Source: Oscillospiraceae bacterium (GTDB lineage: Bacteria > Bacillota > Clostridia > Oscillospirales > Oscillospiraceae). From it: a DNA stretch of 57,931 nt. Both the position numbers and the translations under genes were made by a program. The DNA lies in NCBI GenBank assembly GCA_015067725.1, contig SVLX01000014.1, forward strand, positions 1 to 57,931, written 5' to 3'. Shown here one piece after another: positions 1 to 6,790 of the stretch; the first letter of the stretch is position 1, and each line of letters opens with the position of its first letter. Below the pieces are notes generated by a model. It worked only from the letters and a program-made list of their open reading frames with translations, was not told where the DNA came from and ran no database searches.

Positions 1-407
1 CCGTGCTGTATCGCATGGCCGGTGAGCCCAGTGTTGAAGGTCTGGAGCATCCCTTCGTGGATGTGGCTGAGGGTCAGTGGTACTCCGATGCCATCGTTTG
101 GGCCTACCATGCTGAGGTGGTCAACGGCACTTCCGATACCACCTTCGCTCCCGGCGCAGTTATCACCAGAGAGCAGATTGCGGCGATCCTGTTCCGCTTC
201 TCCGGTGCTGATGCCGAGGAAACCGACCATCTTGCCGACTTCTCCGATGCCGACAAGGTCAATGCTTACGCTGTGGATGCCATGAACTGGGCGGTTGCCA
301 ACGGCCTGATCAATGGCATGGGCGACGGCACTCTGGCACCTCAGGGCAACGCCAGCAGAGCCCAGATTGCCACCATCCTGATGCGCTATTGCCTGATGGG
401 CAACTAA
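1..407 (+). CDS. S-layer homology (SLH) domain protein, C-terminal part
   Basis: The reading frame is open from the window edge, so the gene is 5'-truncated and only its last 135 or so codons are visible. Two SLH repeats can be read. The first holds FVDV, WYSDAIVWAY, FAPGAVITREQIAAIL and FRFSG; the second holds FSDADKVNAYAVDAMNWAVANGLI, G-GTLAPQGNASRAQIATIL and MRY. SLH domains anchor exported proteins to secondary cell-wall polymer, so this is the wall-binding end of a surface protein whose functional part lies outside the window. The stop is followed at once by a strong terminator hairpin. A second SLH terminus, closely matching over its last 20 residues, sits on the opposite strand at the far end of the window. 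Confidence 0.93.
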   Translation, partial: VLYRMAGEPSVEGLEHPFVDVAEGQWYSDAIVWAYHAEVVNGTSDTTFAPGAVITREQIAAILFRFSGADAEETDHLADFSDADKVNAYAVDAMNWAVANGLINGMGDGTLAPQGNASRAQIATILMRYCLMGN

Positions 408-420
408 ACAATTCCGAATC

Positions 421-460
421 CCCGAAGAGGAGGGCTTGCCCTCCTCTCGGGAGCTCCTTT
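421..460 (+). terminator. Rho-independent terminator of the SLH gene
   Basis: A long GC-rich stem (421-435 pairing with 438-451, two-base loop) is followed by a pyrimidine-rich tail (ctcctttct). It starts 13 bases after the SLH stop codon. Confidence 0.8.
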
Positions 461-464
461 CTGT

Positions 465-489
465 GCTGCCCCCCTTTTTGGGGGGTGGC
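465..489. other. C6/T5/G6 hairpin
   Basis: Six C, five T and six G flanked by GC(T)/(G)GC form a near-perfect hairpin directly downstream of the SLH terminator. Similar C-run/G-run hairpins recur between genes elsewhere in the window (4085-4106, 21116-21139, 22980-22997, 45424-45449). It could be a second terminator or a processing element. Confidence 0.5.
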
Positions 490-608
490 AAAATATTGCC
501 AAGCCGTCGACTACCTGCAGACCCATGGAAACGGCCATGGGCGTATGTATTTTTGACCACTTGGCAGAAAGGGGATCGGGGTTATGTGCAACTTACCACA
601 ATATGGAC

Positions 609-637
609 TTGAAATATCGTTGCAATACTGCTATAAT
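609..637 (+). promoter_or_regulatory. Sigma-A promoter of the HTH regulator
   Basis: TTGAAA at 609-614, a 17-bp spacer and TATAAT at 632-637 place the transcription start near 644. This rules out the longer in-frame start at 525 and supports ATG 672 as the real start. Confidence 0.75.
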
Positions 638-671
638 CTACAGCAAGAGCTGCTGCACTGGGGGGAAGAAA

Positions 672-1757
672 ATGAAAGTGTCTGTCTACAGAGAGCCATG
701 TATCTTGGTGGAGGCAACGGAATTGGTCTATGCCTGGGTCAATCAGCTTCCCATGGAGCATCCTGCGACAGATCAAGGTTTCTACATCCCGACAGAGGAA
801 GTTTTGCGGATTCGGGACGGGATTTGTCAGTTCTTGAACCCGGAGGATACGGAAGTACAGTTTTTCTTCCGCAGCATCCCCTTTGGGGGAGAATCTGGTC
901 AGAGGACCTGCATTGCTCGGTGTCTGGTCTACAATACGCTGGAGTTTGGCCACCCTGACCCCGATGACATGGCAAAGGCACTTGCCAAAGCATGGGACAG
1001 AGAAATGCAGGAGCCAATTTCGATCTCAGGAATAGACCAATATTCGGTCAGCTTTGCTACCGGAAATCCGGGGGAATTCCTGCCGTTATCCCGGGAATTT
1101 GCGAAACTGCCTTTGCCCACTACCTATCAACTACAACTTTTGGATGTGTTCTCACACTATCAGACGTATATCCAGCGACTGGCAGACTTGCTGCGTCCGG
1201 CGGCCAGCAGACTGTCTGAGCTGTTGCAGCCATGGGTAATGAAAGCGCAGAGCAGACTAAACCAGTGGGAAGAGTATCTCTCCGAAGATAATGTGGAGGA
1301 GTTCTTCTTCCAGAGTTACCACATGAAGGTCAAGGCGCCGGATGAGATAGAGCTTGCCCTTCATTATTTTCTGCCTCGCAGTGGTATGCTCCATGTGGCG
1401 TACTCCGGCAGAATTGCCAGAATGCTCTTGGGAATCGCCATGGAAGTTGGGGTGAAGGAGCAGAAAAAGGAAGAACTCAGCGAACGGGAATACAGCGCCC
1501 TGAGACTCATTGCCAATCCGGATCGGGTGGCGATGCTGCAAGCCATGATGCATGAACCCATGAGCGGGCAGGAACTGATTCAGAAATTGGGGCTCAATTC
1601 CGGCTCAGTCTTCCGCGACCTGAACAGTATGTGCAATGCGGACTTGCTGATTCGGGAAATTGGCAAGGGCAAGAGCATTTACCGCACCAATTACCCGCTG
1701 GTGCAGAGCCTGTTTCAGCGGACACTCCGGATTATTGCGCCGGAGGAGGACGGCTGA
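672..1757 (+). CDS. HTH (ArsR-like C-terminus) transcriptional regulator, long N-terminal domain
   Basis: 361 residues. The last 85 or so residues carry a winged-helix pattern (SEREYSALRLIANPDRVAML, then MSGQELIQKLGLNSGSVFRDLNSM, then a wing with GKSIYRTNYPL) typical of ArsR-like regulators. The first 270 or so residues are an uncharacterised helical domain. The protein is clearly paralogous to the regulator at 29936-31048: both begin with the same pattern (YREPC/IRQPF, VEATELVYAWVN/IETITLLYRYVN) and share the domain order. The start is set by ATG 672 with GGGGGAAG just upstream and by the promoter at 609-637. It is monocistronic and ends at a terminator. The ligand and targets are unknown; cassette A just downstream, or its own promoter, are possible targets by position only. 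Confidence 0.75.
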   Translation: MKVSVYREPCILVEATELVYAWVNQLPMEHPATDQGFYIPTEEVLRIRDGICQFLNPEDTEVQFFFRSIPFGGESGQRTCIARCLVYNTLEFGHPDPDDMAKALAKAWDREMQEPISISGIDQYSVSFATGNPGEFLPLSREFAKLPLPTTYQLQLLDVFSHYQTYIQRLADLLRPAASRLSELLQPWVMKAQSRLNQWEEYLSEDNVEEFFFQSYHMKVKAPDEIELALHYFLPRSGMLHVAYSGRIARMLLGIAMEVGVKEQKKEELSEREYSALRLIANPDRVAMLQAMMHEPMSGQELIQKLGLNSGSVFRDLNSMCNADLLIREIGKGKSIYRTNYPLVQSLFQRTLRIIAPEEDG

Positions 1758-1787
1758 GTATACGATTATATATAGTATGGTTTACAA

Positions 1788-1828
1788 CCCCGACTGGTCC
1801 TCGTGCAGGAGACTGGTCGGGGCGTTTT
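1788..1828 (+). terminator. Rho-independent terminator
   Basis: CCCCGAC (1788-1794) pairs with GTCGGGG (1816-1822), with an inner TCCTC/GGAGA pairing, followed by cgtttt. It lies 31 bases after the regulator stop. Confidence 0.75.
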
Positions 1829-2116
1829 GCTGCCATAAAACAAGCCGCACAATGGGCCTGCGTGGGACGGAGACGACGGTTGTATAAATTCTTAAATTTT
1901 CTTAAGATTTTCTAATGCTATGGACAAATCCGGCTTACAGATTTATAATAGAACTGAGACAAGGTAAAATGTGGCAACAGAAATTGGGTTACATTACGGA
2001 TGTAGAAAATAGCCGGTTCAATAATCAAGCCTACACTTGTTGGGGTGGGAAAAAGGGAATAAAATTTGCGACAAGTGGTGGATTTCTCGTTTTTTTGGCT
2101 GATTTTCCCACATCTA
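1829..2116 (+). promoter_or_regulatory. Intergenic region with distal promoter of cassette A
   Basis: No gene is seen in this AT-rich stretch. TGGACA at 1921-1926, 17 bp, and TATAAT at 1944-1949 form a plausible distal promoter reading towards cassette A. Just before the proximal promoter, two TTTC-centred elements (2082-2090 and 2103-2111) are spaced 21 bp apart, the geometry of LytTR response-regulator sites, but their match to each other is weak. Confidence 0.45.
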
Positions 2117-2144
2117 TTGACAAGCTTCAATTTTGTGTTATCAT
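2117..2144 (+). promoter_or_regulatory. Proximal promoter of cassette A
   Basis: A perfect TTGACA at 2117-2122, a 16-bp spacer and TATCAT at 2139-2144 predict transcription from about 2151, placing a leader of roughly 226 bases before the first gene. Confidence 0.7.
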
Positions 2145-2150
2145 AAGATT

Positions 2151-2376
2151 CAGATAAGCAAAGGGCTTATTGGCAGGGGCGTACGACCTGCAAACGGAAT
2201 ACACAGACTGCATCAAAGAAAGGTCAGGGTGATTCCAATGGGCTTATTCGTGGCTGCTCTTGATGGACAGCAGAGGCCCGGTATCTTAGGGAGCTGGTCA
2301 GGGGATGCCGGGATTGCGCTGCTGATGGCGCACAATTGACCAGAAAACAAAATTAATTTTAAAGGAGGAAAATCCG
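2151..2376 (+). ncRNA. Conserved structured leader, copy A
   Basis: This leader shares three blocks in the same order with the leader at 21252-21550. Block 1 is a hairpin GCAGG-GGCGTACGA-CCTGC (2173-2191). Block 2 is GAAAGG followed by GGGTGATTCCA. Block 3 is a hairpin CTGCT-loop-AGCAG containing CTTGATGG. A short GGTCAGGG motif occurs twice. The sequence between blocks 2 and 3 differs in length by one base between the copies, so a shared leader peptide is unlikely and an RNA element is the better reading. I cannot match it to a named riboswitch class. The downstream gene starts behind a strong aaaggagg. Confidence 0.55.
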
Positions 2377-2757
2377 ATGAGAAGACGGATTCTTTCTATG
2401 TTCCTGGCGATTTTGCTGGTTGTGGCCATGTCACTCCCTGTGTTTGCTCATGCTTACACAGAGTACATTGATTATGCAGGCGAAATGGTCGAGGCCAATG
2501 CTCGTTGTGGCGGTGACAGCTATTCTGTCTCCACCAATACCATGGCTACAGGATTTCTAGTTCAGTCTATGGCCCAGGTATATCTGGCTCCCACTGTATC
2601 GATGCCGGATGGTTCATACTACTATGTGTGGGGGAATGAAACACGGATATCTTCAAGGATTGTCAGTGATGGCGTGATTGCCCTGGAATGCATTGTGGGT
2701 TATCACTATGCTGGTGGCTCGGAGATATACTCTGCGGTTGTCTATCCCTCGGAGTGA
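2377..2757 (+). CDS. Small secreted protein, first gene of cassette A
   Basis: 126 residues with an unmistakable signal peptide: MRRR, a hydrophobic core (ILSMFLAILLVVAMSLPVF) and a cleavage site near AHA. The mature part of about 100 residues is polar and aromatic, with two Cys (ARCGG and ALECIV) that could form a disulfide. No known family is recognised. An excellent ribosome site (aaaggagg) lies 8 bases before ATG. The corresponding gene in cassette B (21551) keeps only the signal-peptide half. It is the first gene of an operon with the lipoprotein, LytTR regulator and a second small secreted protein. Its role could be an exported signal, antagonist or ligand for the lipoprotein, which is inference from context. 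Confidence 0.75.
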   Translation: MRRRILSMFLAILLVVAMSLPVFAHAYTEYIDYAGEMVEANARCGGDSYSVSTNTMATGFLVQSMAQVYLAPTVSMPDGSYYYVWGNETRISSRIVSDGVIALECIVGYHYAGGSEIYSAVVYPSE

Positions 2758-2789
2758 AGTGGCCACTAAGCTTTTTGAGGAGGATACCA

Positions 2790-4064
2790 ATGAAAAGAAT
2801 GCAGTGCGTCGTTCTCTGCCTGTGCCTGATGGTGGTGTGCTTAGCGGCCTGCGGTCAGAATGGAGCAACCTCCCGCTTACCGGAAACCGATTGGTCGTCT
2901 GCGGCTACTCACGAAACAGACCCGCAACCCACTGAGTCCCAGCCTGAGTCTACTCAGTTGCCCACCACACAGACAGTCACTGGTACTTTGCTGACGGAAC
3001 GGCTGACCGTAGCTGGAGACTATTCCCGAAGTCACGAGACCTCTGCCGGGCGGGTTTGGGAAGTTGAAAACGGCTTTTACTATCTTTCTACCCAACGAAT
3101 TCTGCATTATGCGGATAAGACCAATCTATCCATATGGGTGCCGGTATGCTCAAAGCCGGACTGTGCGCATGACCCCAACAAACCAAACGAGCGTTGCGAT
3201 GCCATGGTAGACCAGATTATGGTCATCGGTGACCGAATTTACCGACCGGGGACAGGCATAGATGATCTATTCACACTGTACAGCACCGCGCTGGACGGCA
3301 CTGACCTTCGGGAGGAATTCACCTTTACAGAGGCTAAAGAACTGATGTCTCTTGGTGCCGGTAGTGGCGGCCTGGTGATGACGCCGGAATATCTGGCTTG
3401 CTATGTGTCGGTCATGAACCAGCAAGGTATCTATGATTTTCGGGTTTATACGGCGGACCGGAGTGGTGCTGTGCTGCAGATTCAAGAAGAGCGGGAAAAC
3501 ATGAGTGTGCTGATGTCCCGGTGGGACTCCGGCGAAGGGCTCTGGTTTAATGGCACGGCGATTACTGACGACTTTTCTCGTGTAGTGGTCTATCGGCTGA
3601 TGGCTGGAGAATTAACCTCGGTGGAGCTGACAGGGCTGTGGGAAGCAGGCGCTTTCTTTGATGGTCAGATGGTTATGGCATTCCGCCCCGGTGAAGGTTA
3701 CTTCAAGACGGATTTGACCACAGGGGAGGAAATCAAACTGTCAGAGCCTGTGGGTCAGGGAATTGCTGCGGATATTGCCTTGCCCAACTGCATCGTGGAA
3801 AGTACACTGTTTGTCCCCGGCGAATCAAGCGGGACACAGGAACAGGAAATGTGGCTCTTTACCGGCCAACAGTGGATGGAAGTAGAACTGCCTGAAGAAC
3901 TACGGAATCCTGCTCAGACACAACATATCCGACAGAATGTGACTGTGGCTTCGGATCGGATTTTACTGGAGCTGGTTACCGAGGGGCAGAGAACAGTTGC
4001 ACTCTACCAAATCCTCCTCACCACCGACACCCCCACCTTAGAATACCTTGGCCCTATCGGCTAA
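2790..4064 (+). CDS. Putative lipoprotein of cassette A
   Basis: 424 residues. The start is ATG 2790 behind gaggagg; an upstream in-frame start would overlap the previous gene and lacks a signal peptide. The N-terminus MKRMQ plus a hydrophobic stretch ends in the lipobox LAAC (C about residue 20), followed by a Ser/Thr/Pro-rich linker. The body has repeated beta-strand segments suggestive of a propeller-like extracellular domain and a Cys/His motif, CSKPDCAH. It is homologous to the lipoprotein at 21647-22942, which has the matching motif CAVPECAH, the same C-terminal pattern ASDRILLELV and the end LEYLG-IG. The function is unknown; a surface receptor or ligand-binding partner for this cassette is a reasonable guess. 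A C/G hairpin separates it from the LytTR gene. Confidence 0.75.
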   Translation: MKRMQCVVLCLCLMVVCLAACGQNGATSRLPETDWSSAATHETDPQPTESQPESTQLPTTQTVTGTLLTERLTVAGDYSRSHETSAGRVWEVENGFYYLSTQRILHYADKTNLSIWVPVCSKPDCAHDPNKPNERCDAMVDQIMVIGDRIYRPGTGIDDLFTLYSTALDGTDLREEFTFTEAKELMSLGAGSGGLVMTPEYLACYVSVMNQQGIYDFRVYTADRSGAVLQIQEERENMSVLMSRWDSGEGLWFNGTAITDDFSRVVVYRLMAGELTSVELTGLWEAGAFFDGQMVMAFRPGEGYFKTDLTTGEEIKLSEPVGQGIAADIALPNCIVESTLFVPGESSGTQEQEMWLFTGQQWMEVELPEELRNPAQTQHIRQNVTVASDRILLELVTEGQRTVALYQILLTTDTPTLEYLGPIG

Positions 4065-4084
4065 ACCAGCAACCAAAACCAACA

Positions 4085-4106
4085 CCCACCCCCGTTTGGG
4101 GGTGGG
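4085..4106 (+). other. Intra-operon C/G hairpin, cassette A
   Basis: CCCACCCCC (4085-4093) pairs with GGGGGTGGG (4098-4106) around a GTTT loop, between the lipoprotein stop and the LytTR ribosome site. An equivalent hairpin occupies the same place in cassette B (22980-22997). There is no T-run, so RNA processing, stability or partial attenuation is more likely than full termination. Confidence 0.6.
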
Positions 4107-4136
4107 GAATTGGGAGAAAGAAAAGGAGCAAAAACC

Positions 4137-5531
4137 ATGGACGCCATTCGGATTGCCCTCTATGACCCGGTGAAGCGGGATGCGCTTCTCCTGTTGCGGG
4201 AAATCCTGCGCCATCGAAGTCAGTCCCGATTCCAGTTCTATGCCTTCACCAACCCAAAGCAATTGCTAACCTGCGCCAATGCCTATGATGCGGCCTTCCT
4301 CTATGTGGATTCAGCGGCACCGGATGGGCTGGCTGTTGTGCAAAAGCTCAAAAGCCGGAAGAAAGCCCCGATCCTAATCCTGATGGCAGACGATGCTACC
4401 CTCGCCCCGGAAGCATTCCCCCTGGCTATGCGCTACCTGTGCAAGCCAATCAAGAGGAATCTGGTGCAGGAAGCAGTTGACGCCATGGTGCAACGGTTGA
4501 CCAGTGACAAAATCGGCCTGAAGTGTGGGCGGGAGTCCCACTGGGTTTACCTCCGCGATATCCTGTGCCTGACGACGGAGAAGAACTATGTCTATGTCCA
4601 TACCGAGCAGCGGGACTACCGGGTTCGTGGTTGCCTGCAGGGGTATTTGTCCAAGCTGCCCCCCGACCGGTTCCTGCCCTGCTCTCAAGGCGTTGTGGTC
4701 AATTTGGACTGGGTGAGCCATGTGGAGGGGGATACGGTGGTCCTCAAGGATCAGCGCAGATACACCATCTCCACCGGGAAACGGAAATCCTTCGCCAGAC
4801 AATACCGGATGCTCTGCGACAGAAATGCAGAATGTAATGGTCCCGACGAATATGCCACACTGCCGTCAGGCAGCGAGCCGCAATCCACCAAAGAAATCCC
4901 GGAAGAGGAAGTGGAGCGCATCTATGAGCAGGCACTGTCACGGGGAAACAAGCTCTGCGGAATGGAAGACCAGCCACGGAAAAGCAGAATACTGTGCGCT
5001 ATACTTGCCCTGTTGGCTTCTTTTGGGCTGTTCCTTGGGTTGAGCCATGAAGCCGGAGCAAAGTGGATTCCCGATATCCGCATGGCCACAACTACCCAGA
5101 AGGAGTATACCACCGTCGAATTCATTTGGCCGGAATACGCCAATCCGGGCAGCAGCGCAGGTTGGAAACGGCTCAACGAACCCTTTGACCCCCTGAAAGG
5201 CATACTCCCAGAGGGGTATCGGTTGCAGGAGGGAATTGCCCTGCGGGAAAATGTCAAGTTTGCCACATATACCAATGACTCCACAGGGGCAATTTCCTAC
5301 GGTATCAGTCGCGCTTCGGGCACTTCCAACATTGACACAGAAGACGCAGAGCTATTCCAGGAAATAGAACTCAGCGGACACCGGGCATTTTTGGTGAAGA
5401 AGAACGGGTATCTTCTGGTTTGGGTGAATCAGGAGACCATGACATACCATTGCTTATCCGCCAATGAACTGGAACTGGAGGAGTTCATGGAGATTGCGCA
5501 GATTCTCTCCCAAAGGGATGAACACGAATAA
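4137..5531 (+). CDS. LytTR response regulator fused to a membrane-anchored DUF4367-like domain
   Basis: 464 residues; ATG 4137 is preceded by aaaaggag. Residues 1-120 form a receiver fold (D10; KP at 103-104), but the phospho-acceptor position is Tyr56 (FLYVDSAAPDG, aligned on the D-G two residues after P). Residues 123-226 form a LytTR DNA-binding domain (VYLRDILCLTTEKNYVYVHT, FLPCSQGVVVNLDWV). A charged linker follows, then a transmembrane helix (about 284-304) and an extracellular domain (about 330-464) ending in a DUF4367-like pattern (GHRAFLVKKNGYLLVWVN). The protein is therefore predicted to be a DNA-binding regulator tethered to the membrane with an outside sensor. In cassette B the same parts are encoded by two adjacent genes. 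The DUF4367 assignment is from memory of the family pattern. Confidence 0.85.
   Translation: MDAIRIALYDPVKRDALLLLREILRHRSQSRFQFYAFTNPKQLLTCANAYDAAFLYVDSAAPDGLAVVQKLKSRKKAPILILMADDATLAPEAFPLAMRYLCKPIKRNLVQEAVDAMVQRLTSDKIGLKCGRESHWVYLRDILCLTTEKNYVYVHTEQRDYRVRGCLQGYLSKLPPDRFLPCSQGVVVNLDWVSHVEGDTVVLKDQRRYTISTGKRKSFARQYRMLCDRNAECNGPDEYATLPSGSEPQSTKEIPEEEVERIYEQALSRGNKLCGMEDQPRKSRILCAILALLASFGLFLGLSHEAGAKWIPDIRMATTTQKEYTTVEFIWPEYANPGSSAGWKRLNEPFDPLKGILPEGYRLQEGIALRENVKFATYTNDSTGAISYGISRASGTSNIDTEDAELFQEIELSGHRAFLVKKNGYLLVWVNQETMTYHCLSANELELEEFMEIAQILSQRDEHE
5227..5345 (+). repeat. Near-identical segment shared with cassette B (DUF4367-like part)
   Basis: About 120 bases inside the LytTR fusion gene match 24228-24346 at almost every position, including third codon positions, whereas flanking parts of the two genes are much more diverged. 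Confidence 0.75.
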
Positions 5532-5549
5532 AAACAAAGGATGAGTGTG

Positions 5550-5966
5550 ATGAGAAGAATTCTGAGCATGATATTGATTCTGGCTCTGCTGGCCGCTATT
5601 CCTGTTTCCGGACAGGCGGCGGAGCTGAGCATTGTTCAGCCGCGATACACTTATATCAGATCTTTTGACCGGGACCTGACCATTGATACCTCCACCGGCG
5701 TTGCGGACTGTTACGCAATGATTACCGCAAATGCCAATTACCCGGTTGAGGTCGTCTGTCGGTTTGAGGTTTACTGGGGCGGCGAGTGGACGACCCTTCG
5801 CACCTGGACCGATACCGGAAACATGATGGCCGTCATCAGTGAAACTTACGATGCTCCCGATGGCTTCAACTACCGCATCGATGTTACCGCCTATGTCTAT
5901 GACAGCAACGGAAACCGGCTGGAAGTCACCGGCGGGATCACCGAGTGCTACTATCCCAAGAACTAA
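5550..5966 (+). CDS. Small secreted protein, last gene of cassette A
   Basis: 138 residues. ATG 5550 is preferred over ATG 5541 because acaaagg abuts 5541 but is well spaced for 5550. The signal peptide (MRRILSMILILALLAAIPVSGQA) is followed by a mature domain of about 115 residues rich in beta-strand residues (YTYIRSFDRDLTI, VEVVCRFEVYWGGEWTTLRTW, YRIDVTAYVYDSNG). It is closely related to the protein at 24554-24973, about 90% identical in DNA over the last 260 bases. It resembles small secreted proteins of Clostridia with a single beta-sandwich, perhaps of the DUF6147 type, but this is uncertain. It is the last gene of the operon, followed by a strong terminator. Confidence 0.8.
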   Translation: MRRILSMILILALLAAIPVSGQAAELSIVQPRYTYIRSFDRDLTIDTSTGVADCYAMITANANYPVEVVCRFEVYWGGEWTTLRTWTDTGNMMAVISETYDAPDGFNYRIDVTAYVYDSNGNRLEVTGGITECYYPKN

Positions 5967-5975
5967 TCCCAATTC

Positions 5976-6010
5976 GGGCATCTCCAGAGCGGGGGTGCCC
6001 AATTTTTTTG
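5976..6010 (+). terminator. Rho-independent terminator of cassette A
   Basis: GGGCATCTCC and GGGGTGCCC form a stem around AGAGCG, followed by aattttttt. It lies 10 bases after the last cassette gene. Confidence 0.9.
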
Positions 6011-6118
6011 CCACCCCAAACCCACGATTTTCACCCCAAAAGCCCAAATGAAAACAATTCCTTAACAACTCTCTGCTATCATATCCCCAGATAAAGCCGA
6101 AGACTGGAGGAGTGCCCC

Positions 6119-6790
6119 ATGTTCAAAATTCTGGTGCTGGAAGACGATGCCGCCCTCAATCGCTCGGTCTGCGCCTATTTGGAGCGAAATGGCTACCAAG
6201 CCACCGGCTGTCTCCGGGCAACGGAGGCGTATGATGCCCTCTATGCCAACCTGTTTGACCTGATTATCTCGGACATTATGTTGCCGGAAGTGGACGGATT
6301 CCAATTTGTGGAGTCGGTGCGGGCGGTCAATGCGCATATCCCGATTCTGTTCATGTCGGCCAGAGACGATATGATGGCCAAACAGCGGGGATTCCGGGTG
6401 GGCGTGGATGATTATATGGTCAAGCCCATCGATTTGGATGAGTTGTATCTCCGCATTGGCGCACTTCTCCGCCGGGCGAAGATTGCCACCAGCCGGAAAT
6501 TGGTGGTGGGCAAGTTCACCATGGATGCGGACGAGCATACCGCCTGTCTGGATGGGGAGGAAATCAACCTGACCAACCGAGAATTCAGCCTGCTGTATAA
6601 ACTGTTGTCCTATCCCCGGAAAACCTTCACCCGCAGTCAGCTTATGGATGAGTTCTGGGATGTGGATACCGACTCCGGCCCCCGGACGGTGGATGTTTAC
6701 ATGACCAAACTCCGCAGCAAACTCTCTGCCTGCCAGGACTTTGAGATTGTCACGGTCCGTGGTCTGGGGTATAAGGCGGTACCGAAATGA
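6119..6790 (+). CDS. OmpR/PhoB-family response regulator
   Basis: 223 residues. The receiver domain (1-115) has all catalytic residues: acidic pair in VLEDDAAL, phospho-acceptor Asp in IISDIMLPEVDG, switch Ser in FMSARDD, and Lys in DDYMVKPID. A winged-helix DNA-binding domain follows (about 128-222; LTNREFSLLYKLLSYPRKTFTRSQLMDEFW, RTVDVYMTKLRSKL, VRGLGYKA). The start is preceded by tggagg 8 bases upstream, and a TGC-TATCAT extended -10 lies near 6078. It overlaps the histidine kinase gene by 4 bases (ATGA), so the two are a cognate pair. Unlike the LytTR proteins on either side, this receiver is fully phosphorylatable. Confidence 0.96.
   Translation: MFKILVLEDDAALNRSVCAYLERNGYQATGCLRATEAYDALYANLFDLIISDIMLPEVDGFQFVESVRAVNAHIPILFMSARDDMMAKQRGFRVGVDDYMVKPIDLDELYLRIGALLRRAKIATSRKLVVGKFTMDADEHTACLDGEEINLTNREFSLLYKLLSYPRKTFTRSQLMDEFWDVDTDSGPRTVDVYMTKLRSKLSACQDFEIVTVRGLGYKAVPK

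Noticed and set aside
525..671. Upstream extension of the first HTH regulator
   Set aside because: A TTGAAA-17-TATAAT promoter lies inside it, the paralogue starts at the position equal to 672, and ATG 672 has its own ribosome site.
1880..1915. AT-rich TTAAGAAAATTTAAGAATTT-like sequence seen in both cassette upstream regions (also about 20995-21015, inverted)
   Set aside because: The resemblance is low-complexity AT sequence in opposite orientation, so it is likely coincidence.
2238..2339. Possible leader peptide (34 codons) in the cassette A leader
   Set aside because: The copy B leader does not keep the frame: it is one base longer between conserved blocks and would stop after 11 codons. 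Conservation fits RNA better than protein.
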